DNA of 64,000 nucleotides, taken from positions 34,550,575-34,614,574 of the forward strand of contig NC_062221.1 in NCBI RefSeq assembly GCF_902686445.1. Reading direction: 5' to 3'. Under the pieces are notes generated by a model that worked only from the letters and a program-made list of their open reading frames with translations, did not search any database and had not been told where the DNA came from. The stretch's first letter is position 1. Every line of letters starts with the position of its first letter. Shown here piece by piece: positions 46,086 to 59,001 of this stretch. Origin of the DNA: Sciurus carolinensis (Eukaryota; Chordata; Mammalia; Rodentia; Sciuridae). Both the position numbers and the translations under genes were made by a program.

Positions 46086-46259
46086 AAATTAGCTTTTTGC
46101 CACTGGGCAAAATATCTGAGAAAAATAACTGAAAGGGAAACTTTTATTTTGACTCAAGGTTTCAAAGGTTTCAGTCCATAGTGTGCTGACATCAAGACAG
46201 AACAATCATGGCAGAAGGGTGTGACAGAGCAAAGCTTCTCACCTCATATCAATCATGAA

Positions 46260-46304
<45 letters not shown>

Positions 46305-46571
46305 AAAAGAGGGAGGGAGTGGCCAGGGCAAGATATACCCTTCCACAGAATGACTCCAGTACTACTTTCTCCAACTACACTCCATAGCCTGATGATTCCA
46401 CTGCCTCCCAATAATGCCTTTAAATATGTTTCCCAATGGATGAATTCATTCTAGAGATTAGATTCCATAATCCATTCACCTTCCCAAGGACCCACCTCTG
46501 AACACTCCTGGAGTGGGAACTAAGGCTTAAACATATAAATCTTTGGGAACATTCAGTTTGGAAATCACAAC
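46086..46571 (-). mobile_element. MaLR-like LTR inside old L1
   Basis: On the minus strand: TGTGATTTCCAAACTGAATG start at 46571, GTGTTCAGAGGTGGGTCC near 46500, a CT-repeat region, and CAAAATAAAAGTTTCCC (46155-46139) before the terminus. The same architecture, shortened, occurs at 48655-48850. It splits one L1 sentence, so it is younger than the L1. Confidence 0.7.
46262..46303. repeat. (GA)n microsatellite
   Basis: 21 uninterrupted GA units inside the LTR. They also create an artificial RERERE open frame on the plus strand. Confidence 0.95.
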
Positions 46572-46747
46572 ATAAAGTATGTAACCTTTACAAATTTGCT
46601 TGCTTCACTAAGTAATATGACTTGATAGTTTATTTATTTTCAGTTCTGAGTAATATTCTATTATCTGCTTATACCACAGTTTATTCATTCACCTGATGAA
46701 GTACATCCTGGATATTTCCTTCAAGACTCTATGAAGTATCCAAGATG
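46572..46747 (-). mobile_element. Old L1, part 2 (ORF2 3' end)
   Basis: Continues the L1 at 45655: TAAGTATGTAACC-like text, CACTAAGTAATATGACTTG, GAGTAATATTCTATTATCTG and ACCACAGTTTATTCATTCAC, which is antisense ORF2 terminus of old L1. It ends at the SINE beginning near 46748. Confidence 0.75.
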
Positions 46748-46935
46748 TCCTTCATCACACCTGTAATCCCAGCAACTTCAGACTGAGGCAGGAGGATTGC
46801 AAGGTTAAGGTCAGCCTAGGCAACTCAGCAAGATACTTTCTCAAAATAAAAAATAATAATAATAAAAGGAATTGCAGATGTAACTCAGTGGTAAAATGCA
46901 CCTGGGTTTGCTATCCAGCAATAAAAAAGAAAAGG
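46748..46935 (+). mobile_element. B1-dID (MEN) composite SINE
   Basis: B1 half from CACACCTGTAATCCCAGCAA, linker AATAATAATAATAA (46853), ID half GGAATTGCAGATGTAACTCA (46868) with a damaged B box. It is followed by A-rich sequence including A18 at 46946-46963. Confidence 0.9.
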
Positions 46936-48654
46936 AGAACACAGTAAAAAAAAAAAAAAAAAGAAAGAAAAAAAAAAGCTCCTCAGTACAAAAATGTAAG
47001 TAACGATGACTTAAACCGTGGAGTAAGCAAGGACTTTTTTTAAACAAATCAAGACTAAAAATGTGTCGACTCCAAATAAAATTAATTGTTTGATTACATA
47101 AAAATTGTTTAAAAATTTTGAATGCTCTTCCTACAAAGAAATTTTGTGTGTATAAGTTGATGGATATGTTAAATAATCTGATTTAATTATTACATAATAT
47201 ATATTTGAATTAAAACAACACACTGAACCTCATCTACCATTATAAATTATGTGTTGATTAAAGTTTTTTAAAACAGATTATTTGTTATAAAAAGATGACT
47301 CAAACATATTTAAAGTACAACTTCAAGAAGGAATTTGTAATGATCAAATAAAAAAATTATTGCCATGCCCTAAATGATACAACTTACTAACCAGTGATGA
47401 AATTAAAATCTGATGAAGGTCAGGTTTACTCCAAAGTCTGTGCTCATAACCAAATTCTCTAAAACTATAAACTAAAAAATATCTCATATGCATAATTGTT
47501 TATCCATTTAAACTTAACAAAAATATTATGTATACACATACAACTACATGTAAAGAGTGAGTGAATGGAACAAAGAACAACTCCCAGATTTTTAGATTTC
47601 AGAAAAGGTGAATGGCGGCACAACTCACTAAAAGAAAGATGAACATTTTGACAGGTGAAAAAGTGGTATCCATGACATTATTTTTATGTATCTTAATATG
47701 AGTGGACTTGAAAATAGATATTCCGGTACCTATGCTAATGTAGACATCAAGAATATATGCTTGAGAAGACCAAAGTATTTCATATTCATATTTGTATACT
47801 TTTCTCTCCACTGATTCATCATGTAAGCAATTGTTGAATAAGTAACAATTGATTCTGATCTTGGTGTCTTTTCATCAGAAAAGATAGTTTATAGATCCTG
47901 ACCTCATTTTATTTTCATTGTATTTTCTACTTTGAAGTGTCTAACTTTTAACATTTAACATGATCGACAAATATTTCAATAACATTTGAAAAAAATCATC
48001 ATGATTTCTTTGTAACTAAACAATCTTTATAAATATAATTTCAGAATTTCTTGTGTACACCTATAACTATTTACTCATTTTGAAACAGATGATTATCCTT
48101 AACTATTACACTGTTCACTAATTAAGCAAGACATACTATTCCATGAAAATCTTATTCCTTTTTGCTTTTTCATTTCTAGTTCTTTCATTTCAGAAAATAT
48201 TTTAACAGAAATTTTTTATCATCCTATTATCATTTTTCTCCAAGTTTTTTTCTCCATTTAAGACTGCTATCCCTTCTTTTTTGCACGTCATGTTAGTTCT
48301 TCTTTTTTTTCTTTTAGAAATGTACTTGCTTACTCTAAATGGGTATATTTCCACTTTCATGTGGTATGTATTCAAGCAGTCTATATGAATTTTATTTATT
48401 CTTCTAAAATACAATTTTCTTTTGTTTTTATGCTATGTTTACTGTTGAGGACATGAAGTATAGATAATTAAAATTATTTTTGTAATTGACAAATCCATTT
48501 TAGAAGAGAACAATCATTATAAAACCTGGTGTTTTGCATTTTTCCCTCTTAATGAGAATATTTTAATAAGTAAACACCTAATATTTCTTATGAAAAATCT
48601 AGTTCAGAAAGACGAATTGTTTCCATAAATCTGGTTCTCATTTCACTGAGAAAA
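46936..48654. other. Unassigned AT-rich DNA
   Basis: Begins with an A-rich tail (to about 46980). No gene or named repeat otherwise. Confidence 0.5.
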
Positions 48655-48850
48655 CCAGTTTAGAGCAGGAAAGATTTATTTTGTTTCATGATTGAAGAGG
48701 TTGTGGTCCATGGTCAGTTGGTTGCATGGATTTAGGCATGAGGCAATGCAGATTCTGGCAGAATGGCATGACAGAAGAAAGCTATACAGGTCATGGCAGC
48801 CAGGAAGCAGGAAGAGAGACAAAGAGAGCAGGCGGATTAGAGGTATCCAT
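48655..48850 (-). mobile_element. MaLR-like LTR fragment
   Basis: The plus strand carries GAAAGATTTATTTTGTTTCA, GGCAGAATGGCATGACAGAA and TCATGGCAGCCAGGAAGCAG, the same antisense order as 46139-46265 in the longer LTR. It covers only the 3' part of the LTR. Confidence 0.65.
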
Positions 48851-49070
48851 AGACATCTCAGAATAAAAATTAATGAAGCATAATGTCAAACTTTTCCTCA
48901 TTTGAACATAGAATTTATCATTAAAGCAGTAAAGATATGAGTAAAATAACACCTTAAATAAATAAAATTATGTGGATTTTGAGGCATTTATTATGTACCC
49001 AAACTTGTTATTTATCTTAGTGGATATTTGAAATAGTGGTATTTAAATGCAGGAAAATTCATTGAATTGA
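48851..49070. other. Unassigned AT-rich DNA
   Basis: Nothing recognisable. Confidence 0.5.
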
Positions 49071-49332
49071 AGAATATCATATTAATTGATATAAGCCACA
49101 CTAAGAAAGTCCAGGGTTTGTTTACTCTCATATCATAAATTTAGAAAGAGAAAGGGAGAAAAAAGTACATCTCATGAAAATAGAAGAGCCAGCAGAGTAG
49201 AGGATGGAAATTAGGGGGAGGGAGGAAGGGTACTGAGGACTGAAATTGACCAAATTATGTAGTGCATACATGACTATATCACAATGAACCATTACATATA
49301 TTTATAATTCATCAATTATAAAGAAGAAACTG
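49071..49332 (+). mobile_element. L1 3' end
   Basis: Sense L1: ATATAAGCCACACTAAGAAA (end of ORF2 region), ACATCTCATGAAAATAGAAG, a G-rich 3'UTR stretch (49200-49235), GAAATTGACCAAATTATG, and the tail ATTCATCAATTATAAAGAAG. Only the last 260 bp is present. The subfamily resembles the end of the body at 30744-33050 more than that at 38764. Confidence 0.8.
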
Positions 49333-49935
49333 GAATGGGTATCTTGTGTGAAAATTACATAGAAAATGCAGATAATAAGGCAAATTACATGGATTTAGAA
49401 GGAAGACTAAATTACACTAATCTAAATACTCTAATCATCAAAATACTATAGGGTTGAATGCTGATTCTGGTAAAACTACATTGAATTATCGTAGTAATCT
49501 TTACTATGGATTCAAGAGACAAAAATTCTGGTATATTACTGAACAAAATCGCCTTTGTTGTGTTTTTAAACAAAATGTTCATGTTTAAAAAATTGTCAAA
49601 ATGACACAAGTATATATTAAAATAAAAGTTAAAAAGAATTATTACTTGTGCTGCATATTCATACAGTTTTATTAGTTATTAAACCTCATGAGTTTCTAAA
49701 ATTATGCTGGTGATATTTCTTGAAGAGTATTTTTAATATAGAATGGTATTATTTGAAAGATAATACTTCAAAGAGTAATATTTGCTCTTTTTTTTTAGGG
49801 AAGTTAATTTTAAAGATGATGGATTTAGTGTATTTATGAGAAAGGAACTACTGTAGAAATCAGCTCTTCCATCTTCATCCTATCCATCTATGCATTCTTC
49901 CTTTCCTTTCTTTTTCTATGGCTTTTTTTCTTTCT
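49333..49935. other. Unassigned AT-rich DNA
   Basis: Nothing recognisable. Confidence 0.5.
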
Positions 49936-50075
49936 TGTTTTTTTATTGATTATTTTAAGTTATATATAACAGTAGGATACATTTTCAGATAATCATAAAA
50001 GCCAATATAATTGAATATAATTTTTTTCTAATTCAGTCCCCAGCACTTCCTCCTTCCCATATTGAATTCACCAGA
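49936..50075 (-). mobile_element. L1 3'UTR fragment
   Basis: Antisense text ATTTTAAGTTATATATAACA, GTAGGATACATTTTCAGATA and AATTCAGTCCCCAGCACTTC resembles 4150-4260 in the same orientation. A short 3' end only. Confidence 0.65.
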
Positions 50076-51026
50076 AAGTATCATAGATTTTTAAAGGTAA
50101 CATGTTACATTCATAAGGGCTATGGGAACAGTCTCTGAAGTATAGGTTATTTTAAGATTCCTTTCTCATAAAAGAACATTTCAAAAAATTATATTTTGTT
50201 ATCGAAATAATTTATTAGTGTCTTTATCTTTAGAAACAGAAGGAACATTTTTCTTATAATTTTGTGTTCTCAGAAGGTTAGGAAGATCTAGTGTTATATT
50301 CCTTCTTACCATATTTCCATTGATTGATAGTAATGGGGACATAAATGAGTATACAAAGCTCAAAATTTATGATATACAAGTGAAAAAAGCAGACATAAAA
50401 TCTGTGAAATACAAGAGGATGGTAACACACGTTCATTTGAATTTATAAACAGAGATAATTAAGAGTTAAAACATTCAAATGTAAATAAGACATATCATTT
50501 GTTTAATTCCTTTTCCTAGTACAACTCTGAAAAATTGAAAGCACAGAAAGATGAAATTCCTTGGCCAAAATCACACTGTTAATCTTGAAGGAGGGTTGTT
50601 CTTTCATACAATTCTGTATTACCTAATTTTACTCTAAAACACTAAAAATTTATTTCAACAAATACTTTATATTACTAATTTAAATAATCTTAGAAATGTT
50701 GTCTGAAGGAGACTTATTTGTGTCCACTGTAGTTCTATAACTTTGTAACTCTTGCTACAAGAATCATACTGAGTCTAATAACTATTAGACTAAGAACTAG
50801 TTCATTAAAATACAACTTCCCTGAGAAAAGGTATCATGTCTTATTCATCTTTGCATTTCTCACATCATTTAGTAAATAAATATTTGACAAATATCTAAAT
50901 ATTTATAAATTTGATTTTTTATGTATGTTGCTTATCAGCACTTAGACATTAAATTTAAAACAGAAATATGAAAAATGATCTGAACTGAGGCACATGAACA
51001 GAATGATAGCAGTTGGAAAGTTACCT
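50076..51026. other. Unassigned AT-rich DNA
   Basis: Nothing recognisable. Confidence 0.5.
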
Positions 51027-51035
51027 AGGTGAACT

Positions 51036-51039
<4 letters not shown>

Positions 51040-51069
<30 letters not shown>

Positions 51070-51228
51070 TAGTGGGGCTTTACCACTAAGATACATCCTA
51101 AACCTTTTTTATTTCTTATTTTGAGACAGGGTTTCCCAAAATTGCCTGTTCTGGTCTGGAACTTGCAACCCTCTTGCTTTAGTCCTGAGTACAGAGATTA
51201 TAGGTATTTGTCCATGTACCTGGCTGCC
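51040..51228 (-). mobile_element. B1-dID (MEN) composite SINE with 13-bp TSD
   Basis: Poly(T) of about 28, a shortened antisense ID half (TAGTGGGGCTTTACCACTAA, 51070), TTTGAGACAGGGTTTCCC linker, antisense B1 half to GTACCTGGCTGCC. The direct repeat AGGTGAACTTCTT at 51027-51039 and 51229-51241 is perfect. Confidence 0.95.
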
Positions 51229-51241
51229 AGGTGAACTTCTT

Positions 51242-52539
51242 GAACATTGCTTAAATTTGTGCTGAAGGCTGAGACCTCCTGTGAAGATTTCCCTGACATT
51301 TACTCCAAAAGTATTTCTAGTACAATTTCCCCCTTCCTGTCTATAAACACTGAACTATGAATAATACTGTCGATTGGTTCTGTTTTCCTGATAAAAGAGT
51401 GGTGCACAATTACAGGAAGTCAGAAAAAAAAAAAGAAAGAAAGAAAAAGTAAAATAAAAATGTTAAATTATACTCTTTAAAAAGTCACCCATTTTTATTT
51501 TTGTGTCTGTCTCCTTTTTGTAAGTTCATATCTAATGTAGATTAAATACAAGTGTGATTTTACATAGGAATAGTCATTGCTTTAAATATATATTATATAG
51601 ATATCTTTATTTGTAACATCATAACTTAAGAATTTTCCTCTTGCTAATATTATTCATATTTATTAAAGAATTATTTTTTTGCATTAGATTGTCTTCATAC
51701 TAAAGCCGACTCTGCAAATTATATTGCTTAAAGTATACATGTAAGCTCCTTTGGGATAATATTTTGTCTGATTCTCCATTAATTTTAAGATGATGCCAAA
51801 ACTATTTGATAGAGAAAGCCTGTGGTATTTGTCTTATTCTGGTTTCAGTTGATGTCCCAGTGAGTTTGGTAGGTAAAGTTCTTAAAAAATATTTTTTTGC
51901 AATTTGGTGGATCTGTGTATATTTTTCGTAGTTGTTTTCAGTCTACTGGCCAATAGAGATTAAAAATTGAAAAAAGAAAGATTTTAAAAATGAATAATAA
52001 AAAGAGATTTTATATATTCTCTAGTATTCTGATCTTGTAAAAAAAAAAAAATAGGTTCAGAGAAATCTTTATTTTAGCATTCCCTGAAGAAGTTTCCCAT
52101 AAAATTGAGAATATAGCAATTGAAATAAATCAACAAAAGTTAATTTCTGTTTCAATTTATAGGATTTTAGCTAACTTCTAAAGATAATTTAGTTATTATC
52201 TTTCATCCAATTGTTTTACTTTGTAAAATTTTTAATTCCAAATTAGATATTATAAAAATTAACCTTCTTTTGAATTTGCAGTACACTTGATGGGTCTGAA
52301 GTTAACCAGGTAGATTTCATATTTTTTACTTAAGTATGTTAAAATTTAGGCATGTTTGTTTTCATCCATTTAATGGTTTTTAAGCATTCACATGGTTGTT
52401 TTACTTTTAATATTTCAAATTACATGTCGATTAAAATAAAAATCAATTAGAATGCTCTACTTCCTGTCTTCTATCTCTTCTAAAATTCACTGAAACATAA
52501 AAAGAGAGAAAGAGAAAGAAAGAAATTGAGAGAAAAATA
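51242..52539. other. Unassigned AT-rich DNA
   Basis: No gene. Purine-rich run AAAAAGAAAGAAAGAAAAAG at 51430 and poly(A) at 52039-52051. Confidence 0.5.
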
Positions 52540-52735
52540 AATATTGCATGCTCCCACCAATCTGAGAAAACTAAAATGTTGCTTTTGTGGAAAAGTGAAG
52601 TAGAATAGTGATCACTAAAGGCTGGGAAGGGCAGGGAGACGGGGTGAAGAGGGACACCACAACACAGAGACAGGGACTGCTTCAGGGGTTCCACAGCACA
52701 GCAGGACAACCGTGATCTACACTTGTCCAGGATAT
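52540..52735 (+). mobile_element. Old L1 3' end fragment
   Basis: Sense text ATATTGCATGCTCCCACCAA, GTAGAATAGTGATCACTAAA and GGCTGGGAAGGGCAGGGAG follows the ORF2-end/3'UTR order of old L1s. Short and diverged. Confidence 0.5.
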
Positions 52736-53149
52736 ATTTCCATGGATTCTGATATTCTCAGAGGGTCCTGGAACCAATCGCCCATGGATGTTGAAGGATG
52801 ATGACAGTATTAGATTGAAAGGATTGTTATGAAAGGCATAGCTTTAGTAAGACTCTGCCCACACATTCAGGTGTGGTTTGCTTTTTTATTTGAATATTGC
52901 ATATACTCTGAAAAACCATGCATTCATGCATAACTGTTGAGAAAAAACAATGTTTGTTGTGAAATGTAAACAGTTAAAAGTTGATAGTACCAAGACTGAC
53001 CAGGATGTTTTTTTTTCTTCCAAATACTAGAGAGAATTACACCTACTGGCCTTTCATGTGGACTTTTCCTTTTCCACAATTGTCCTTTTCTTACACCACT
53101 ATTCTAACACCTCAAACTAGGATTTTTTCTACAACTGCAAATTAATAAA
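52736..53149. other. Unassigned DNA
   Basis: 52736-52805 has a GGTCCTGGAACCAATCGCCC block that resembles the end of an old DNA transposon, too short to call. The rest shows nothing. Confidence 0.4.
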
Positions 53150-53480
53150 AACCATGTCCATTTTTCTGTCTTGTTTCTTTTAATGATATTATACATATGA
53201 AATTTATAGTTGTTTTGTGGAAGTTTGTTTGCATGGTGGAGAAGTATTTCACTATTGAGTATAACATAATATTCGTATTCATTCCATTATAATATATAGT
53301 TAGTAGTTTCCAATTTATATATTTATGAATAATGTTGCACTGGACATCTTATTTATGTCATTTGGAGTTCTTTTCTATTTGACAAATGCTTAGCAGCAAA
53401 ATTGCTTCAGTTAGGATGTAAACATGTTTAGCTTCAGTAGATATTGCAAGTCAAACAGTTCTTTACAATAGGTGAAAAAT
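53150..53480 (-). mobile_element. Possible old L1 fragment
   Basis: Antisense-L1-like text: AGTATTTCACTATTGAGTAT, ATTCATTCCATTATAATATA, ATGAATAATGTTGCACTGG and GCAGCAAAATTGCTTCAG occur in the order expected of the antisense ORF2 terminus. Very diverged. Confidence 0.45.
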
Positions 53481-56400
53481 TTACATTCTTGGAGGAATGA
53501 GAAAAACTGTCCTAGGACACAAAGTTAGTAATATAAGTTTAAAATATCACTTTAAGGTACTTCCTGTTCAGTAAGTTATGTATACTTTCTGGCTATTAAA
53601 TAGTAACTGGGTTTATAGGAATTATATGTAAGGAAAGAAAAATTATGTGTGTCTGTATGTGAGAGAGACAGAGAAAGGGAGACAGAGAGAGAGTCAAAGT
53701 AAGAAAGAAAAAGAGGAAGAGAGACAAAAGAATCTGTGTGCTTGTATAAATAAAAAGCAAAATGTAATAGAGAGAAATAAGGTTTCTTTATAGGCAGCTT
53801 GTTTAAATAAACCTGTCCCACTACCTTCAACATAGTAACAGCAGGGTCCTCTTTAGCATTGTTTAATTGATTTCAATATAGCACTTAACCAAGTTTAGTA
53901 AATAACTTCTCCCAGGAAAGATTAAGACTGAACTTAGATGACTGATGTCACACCTAAGCTTGAGCACTTACAGGGCTGAAAATCTGTTAATCATATATTT
54001 GGACTGAAGACAGATGCTTGATCTTCAGAAATAAAAAAAATGGTGCAGATACATGAGAGAAGTAAAACATGGCCTGATATTTTGCATCAGAATTGTTCAT
54101 TTGTTCAGCCCCTTCTTCCTGTGCAAGAGCCTCCTGTCTCTTACTCCTCATCCTCTATTCCCCACAATTTCTTGTCATTTTGTTGCAGTGATTCTGGTTT
54201 CCATTACTACTTTAAAATGGTGATCAAGAAACAATTTTGAAAAAGAAATTCCCAATATTTTATGATTTACTGACCATGCTTGAGAATTAGTATTATTTTT
54301 ATATATCAAAGAACCATCATAGTTTTTTTATGTTTTTAACTAACATCATAAAACTATGTATTGAATCCTTTATATTAACAAATAGTTAAAAGAGATGTTT
54401 TGAGAACATAAGATCCCTTATGTGGTCCTTTTTGGCTATAAAGACTGGGTTTTACATTTTCCAGCCTGAACTATCAGTGTAATTATACTTTGAGAAAAAT
54501 GATATTTTTCAAATGAATTTCCCTGGACTTTGAAAAAATACCCATCCAAGCAAAGAGTAGTTTAAAAACCACAAACTAATTAATGCCAGTAGTTATCAAA
54601 CTAATTTCCAGACTACCATACTGTAAACCCTAATCAGTTTTCAGGAAGGCAATTGGATCCAGAGTTACATTTTGATAGACTGTGAACCCTGTTCTACTGT
54701 CTTGCAATTACAATGGAAGGGTTTTCAGACAACATGAGAGGAACTGGTCTAAAGAATTACCGAGGGCTTGTATTTTGTTGTAGTTCTTATCTTGTCCACA
54801 AACTACCAGATTTAAAATTTGTTGGGGGATTTTCTGTCCTAAGGCACTTACTTAAAGCAACATTTTTTTTTTATTGCTGTTCACCTCTAGAACTCTATGA
54901 AAAGTTCAAAATATTTAACATTGATGTTGTCTGCTAGGGGTTTGATAGCAAGACCATCAATCAATAGTGACAATTCCCAATTCTCATTCTATCAAGTGCA
55001 ACAACGCATATTGAAGACATGCTTGTGATATATTATAGGAATTGCCACACACATTTCTTTGGCTCTCTTCTCAACTGTGAGTTTTACTATACACTGAAGT
55101 TAATTTGCTAGAAATATGGTCATTTCTGTATGTATAAGTTGGCTAAAAAAGGCATCAAAATAGATGAATTCTTAATATATGCATGCCTGAATTTTATGCT
55201 TCATCTAGTTGTGAATTACTTTGAACCAGTCTATTGTGCAGGCCTGTGTTATGTCTTATATAGAGAAAAGCCTGCCATATGCAGCAAATAGATCCAAGTG
55301 GGAAAAGCTTGAATCAATTTACTCCTCTTCTCAATATACTTTATAAAATATTAAAATGACCTACAAATGTGATAATCTAATTAAAATGTTGAGATAAAGA
55401 CTTCTTGTTAGTTATAATTGGTTACTGATACTAAGAATCAATATTTCTTGAAATTTAGGTAGATATATATTTTTCATGTCCTCCAATACTATAGGATCTC
55501 TTTTCCATATTTCGATTTTCCTGATTTCTTGTTGCTTATTTAATAATCTCTTGGTATCTGACAACTTCCTGTGTATCTTATACATTTTCTTCCCCCAAAA
55601 GCACTTGTTTTACTAACATTAAGCACTTGATATATACTAATTTTATTAAGACACATGTGGATAAAATGGCATAGTTCTGTCATAAGGTTGCAGATTTAGC
55701 CAATCATAATTCAAGATCATCAGCTAAAATAGAATTTAAAAATAACAATCAGTTTAGGTGTAGGACATATTTATACAAAAATCAATTTGTCATATTTAAC
55801 ATCGAACTTAAGTGGGCATCCTGTCTTCTATCTGGCCTCCCTGTCCTGTTTTCAAGGTGTTCATCATTTGGTTGGGAAGTTGGGCATGTGCAAAACCAAC
55901 CATAACAAAATAAGATAATTACAATGGAGTGCTCTATTTGCTTATGAGTTAGATCTTGGGTATTCATTATTCTTAAAATGTTTTTGAGTAATGACAACTA
56001 TGTGGTAATGTCTTGGAATTCAGACACAAGGAAAAATGAATGAATGTGAGTTTTCCAAGACAGTGAATGATAAAAGCAATGGAGTAGAAATTCAGGTCTG
56101 ATGAAATACTGATTTTGAAAGTTTTGACATAGAATAGAAAGTTTAAGAAAAATACAAATGATTCCAAAAGAAATACAGTATAAAATGTGAAGACAACTGA
56201 ATTCTATATTAGACTCTGAAATAGAAGAGTGAGAGAGACAATGTAAAAAGAACCTTTCCTTTTGCACTCTTGACCCTTTCTTTGCTTTTTCTTTTTGGAT
56301 TTCTTGTCTGAAAATGTTACTTATTCATTTAGTTTTTAACATATCTTTGCCATGATATTACAAGCTCAATGAAAGTAATAGGTTTATTTTTCTGAATTAT

Positions 56401-58049
56401 TGCTAAATTCTTGAGTTAAGGCAGTGCCTGGCTCATTAAAGTTTAAAATAAATATTTATTAATTCAATAAATGTCTAAATAAAACTTTGTTTTTTATTGT
56501 TTCCTGGGGACTATAGACAATCCTTTTTGATATGCCTCAAAATAATATGGTAAATGCCATGATGTAGGCAATGCAAAGAGTTTAAGATCACATAGGAGTA
56601 GTGCCTACTTCAAATATGGACAAGTAACAGCAGTCTCTTGGAGGAATTTTAATCCCAAAGTAATGAGTGTATACCTTTGAGTTCTCATGGATTGAAAGAG
56701 TCAATGAGTGATATACATGAAAGCAGAGAGGAACTATCATTATTTTCAAATCAACCATGATGGAGCCAGTGTGCTTGACCATATTATCAGGTATAATAGC
56801 AATCAGATAACAAATTGCAGTTTACTTGAAAATAGCTACTAATTACTTATATGTTTAATAAAACTTTGCTTTATTTTTGCAATAATCCAAACTGGTTCTG
56901 CATTTCATATAGTAGCCATAAAGTGTAAAATCCCTACTTTTGCTAAACAAAACAGATGTAAGTAATTACATAGGTTAAACTAATTTCTTCAACACAAATT
57001 AATTTGAAATCAACACATACAGCATTATTTTAATTCATTTACACCCCAATTCCTTGAACAATTGAAAGTTAAGACTCTTCTTTTTTGTAAGTAGTCAGTA
57101 GACATTAATGCTAGAAAGGCATAACTGTATAAAATCTTACTGAAATATGGAATTCTATAGATGCAACTAAAAGATAAATCATCATTTAATGATGGATAAA
57201 AAATGTGTGCTTTCTTTTATATTTCTGATAGAAATAGGTTTATTTCTGTTTTGTATTATATAAATTTTATATATTAGTATTTAGAAATATATATCTTTCT
57301 TAAGCTCTTCCTTGGGCCAATATCATGACAAATTCTAGAAGACTACTATAAAAATCATCATTTCCCCAGTACCTGGAATTCTTATCTACTTATTATTTAA
57401 AATCAGTTACCCATCATTCAGTTGAACCTCACATTAGGTTGAAATAAGTTCTGTTATTAGTCTTTATTACAATGTAACTAAACTCAATAAATAAATTACA
57501 TATAAAATAGCAATCTCCATGTCAATTGTTTAAAAATAGACATGAACTAAATTCTTCTATACAAAAGAAGTCAGAAAAAAATGAAATATTTAAAAAATGA
57601 TAAAATTAACCTCATATTGAATATAATTTAATTTCAAATTACAATTGTACATGAAAATGCTGTTCTTGAATGTTAGAAATAATTGAATAGCAGTGTTTGC
57701 ATATGGTTCAATCTAACAAGCCATAACAGTATCATCTTTTAAACTTAACAGTCATATTCCTAATGGTATGTAGAAGAAAAATGACATAAGAGAAGTAGGG
57801 GATAAAGCAGAAGGAGGAGGAAAGAGGGGTTTACTCCATCAAATATAATGAACGACGATAGGTAGATAGGTAATTATAATGGTTTAGGGATAAAAAACAT
57901 AGACAATCCATTAAATTGTTACACTAATATATAGAGGCTTTATTCAAGTCTTGAATGTCACTGAGGAGAGAAGGGACTCTTCAATGAATGTTATATAGAC
58001 AATTTCTGATCAGTATTAAAAGAATGCCACAGAATATTGTATTGTCTAT
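53481..58049. other. Long unassigned AT-rich stretch
   Basis: About 4.5 kb with no gene and no named interspersed repeat, apart from the purine tract at 53650. All open frames are under 90 codons and lack motifs. It is the longest apparently single-copy stretch, and the likeliest place for conserved noncoding DNA if any exists here. Confidence 0.5.
53650..53735. repeat. GT then GA-rich purine tract
   Basis: GTGTGTCTGTATGTGAGAGA followed by interrupted GAGA/GGAGACAGAGAGAGAG and AAGAAAG blocks. Polypurine on the plus strand. Confidence 0.85.
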
Positions 58050-58780
58050 TTCACAGTATAAGATAAATCACCAAAAATTGAGTGTTTAAATGTGCAACCT
58101 GTACAATAAAATACAAATATGTTTTTAGACTTGCAATAAAGAAAGATAACTTGTGTACAGAAAACCTTTACATTAAGAGAAAAAACTAAGAATTAAATTA
58201 CTTATGTTTATCCAGTGATCTTTAAAAAAGTAAAATATTAACTATGCTGGAGAAAGATCATTGTAACACTTTCAATCAACAAAGGATTTAGTTTTTAGAA
58301 TTAAAATACAGAATTTCTAAACATCATTAAGTTGTAAGAGATATTAATGCAGCACAAAAATGAGCAACCTGCTTAAATAGCATTCCTAAAGAGGAGAGAG
58401 AAAAAAGTAAAATGAACCACAAATGGTATAAACATGTAGAAAATGCTCAAGTCACTAGCAATTAGAGAAATAAAAAAACCTAATGAGCTGCTTATTTATA
58501 TGAATTAGGCTGGCAAATGCTTTTAAAATCTGATGATATCAATCATTAGGTTCTGTTGATCCACTCTTAACAATTACTATTGGGGATAGTAGTTATCACA
58601 AATTCCCTGGAAATAAATTTGTTTTATCTTTAGAAATTCAACATTTGTATTTCATATCTAGTAATTGCACTTACGGACATATACTATATAATTTTTAAAC
58701 ACATGCCCAAAATATATAAATTTTACTAACAATTTGAAAATAATGCTGACAATATAAACAAAAATGCCACATAAGACAAC
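58050..58780 (+). mobile_element. Old L1 (L1M-type) ORF2 fragment
   Basis: Sense ORF2-like text in order: TTCTAAACATCATTAAG, AAAAATGAGCAACCTGCTTA, AAATGGTATAAACATGTAGA, AATGCTCAAGTCACTAGCAA, then the C-terminal region. Many stops. Both ends are approximate. Confidence 0.7.
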
Positions 58781-58987
58781 ATAAACATTTTTGAGAATAA
58801 AAATTATTTTATTAATTTTGCTAACAGCAAATTTTATTGATAACAGGATATATCATTTTAGACACCTCAAAATCAAGCAATGAAAAATTATATATTCTTT
58901 ATTACCATACAGCACTTATGCTTTTCAAAAGTCAGATAGTGATGACCTTTCAGTTAAGAAAGCAGAGAAGGCACACATCTGATCTAA
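58781..58987. other. Unassigned AT-rich DNA
   Basis: Nothing recognisable. Confidence 0.5.
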
Positions 58988-59001
58988 ATAGTTATTATGG
59001 G

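Noticed and set aside
46221..46454. 77-codon frame with RERERE repeats
   Set aside because: An artefact of the (GA)n microsatellite inside an LTR.
52736..52805. Possible terminus of an old DNA transposon (GGTCCTGGAACCAATC-like block)
   Set aside because: Too short and no partner terminal inverted repeat or TSD seen. Would need a Dfam search.
54713..54937. 74-codon frame with mixed composition that could be a small exon
   Set aside because: No domain, no convincing splice sites at both ends and no repeat or gene context. It cannot be supported from sequence alone.
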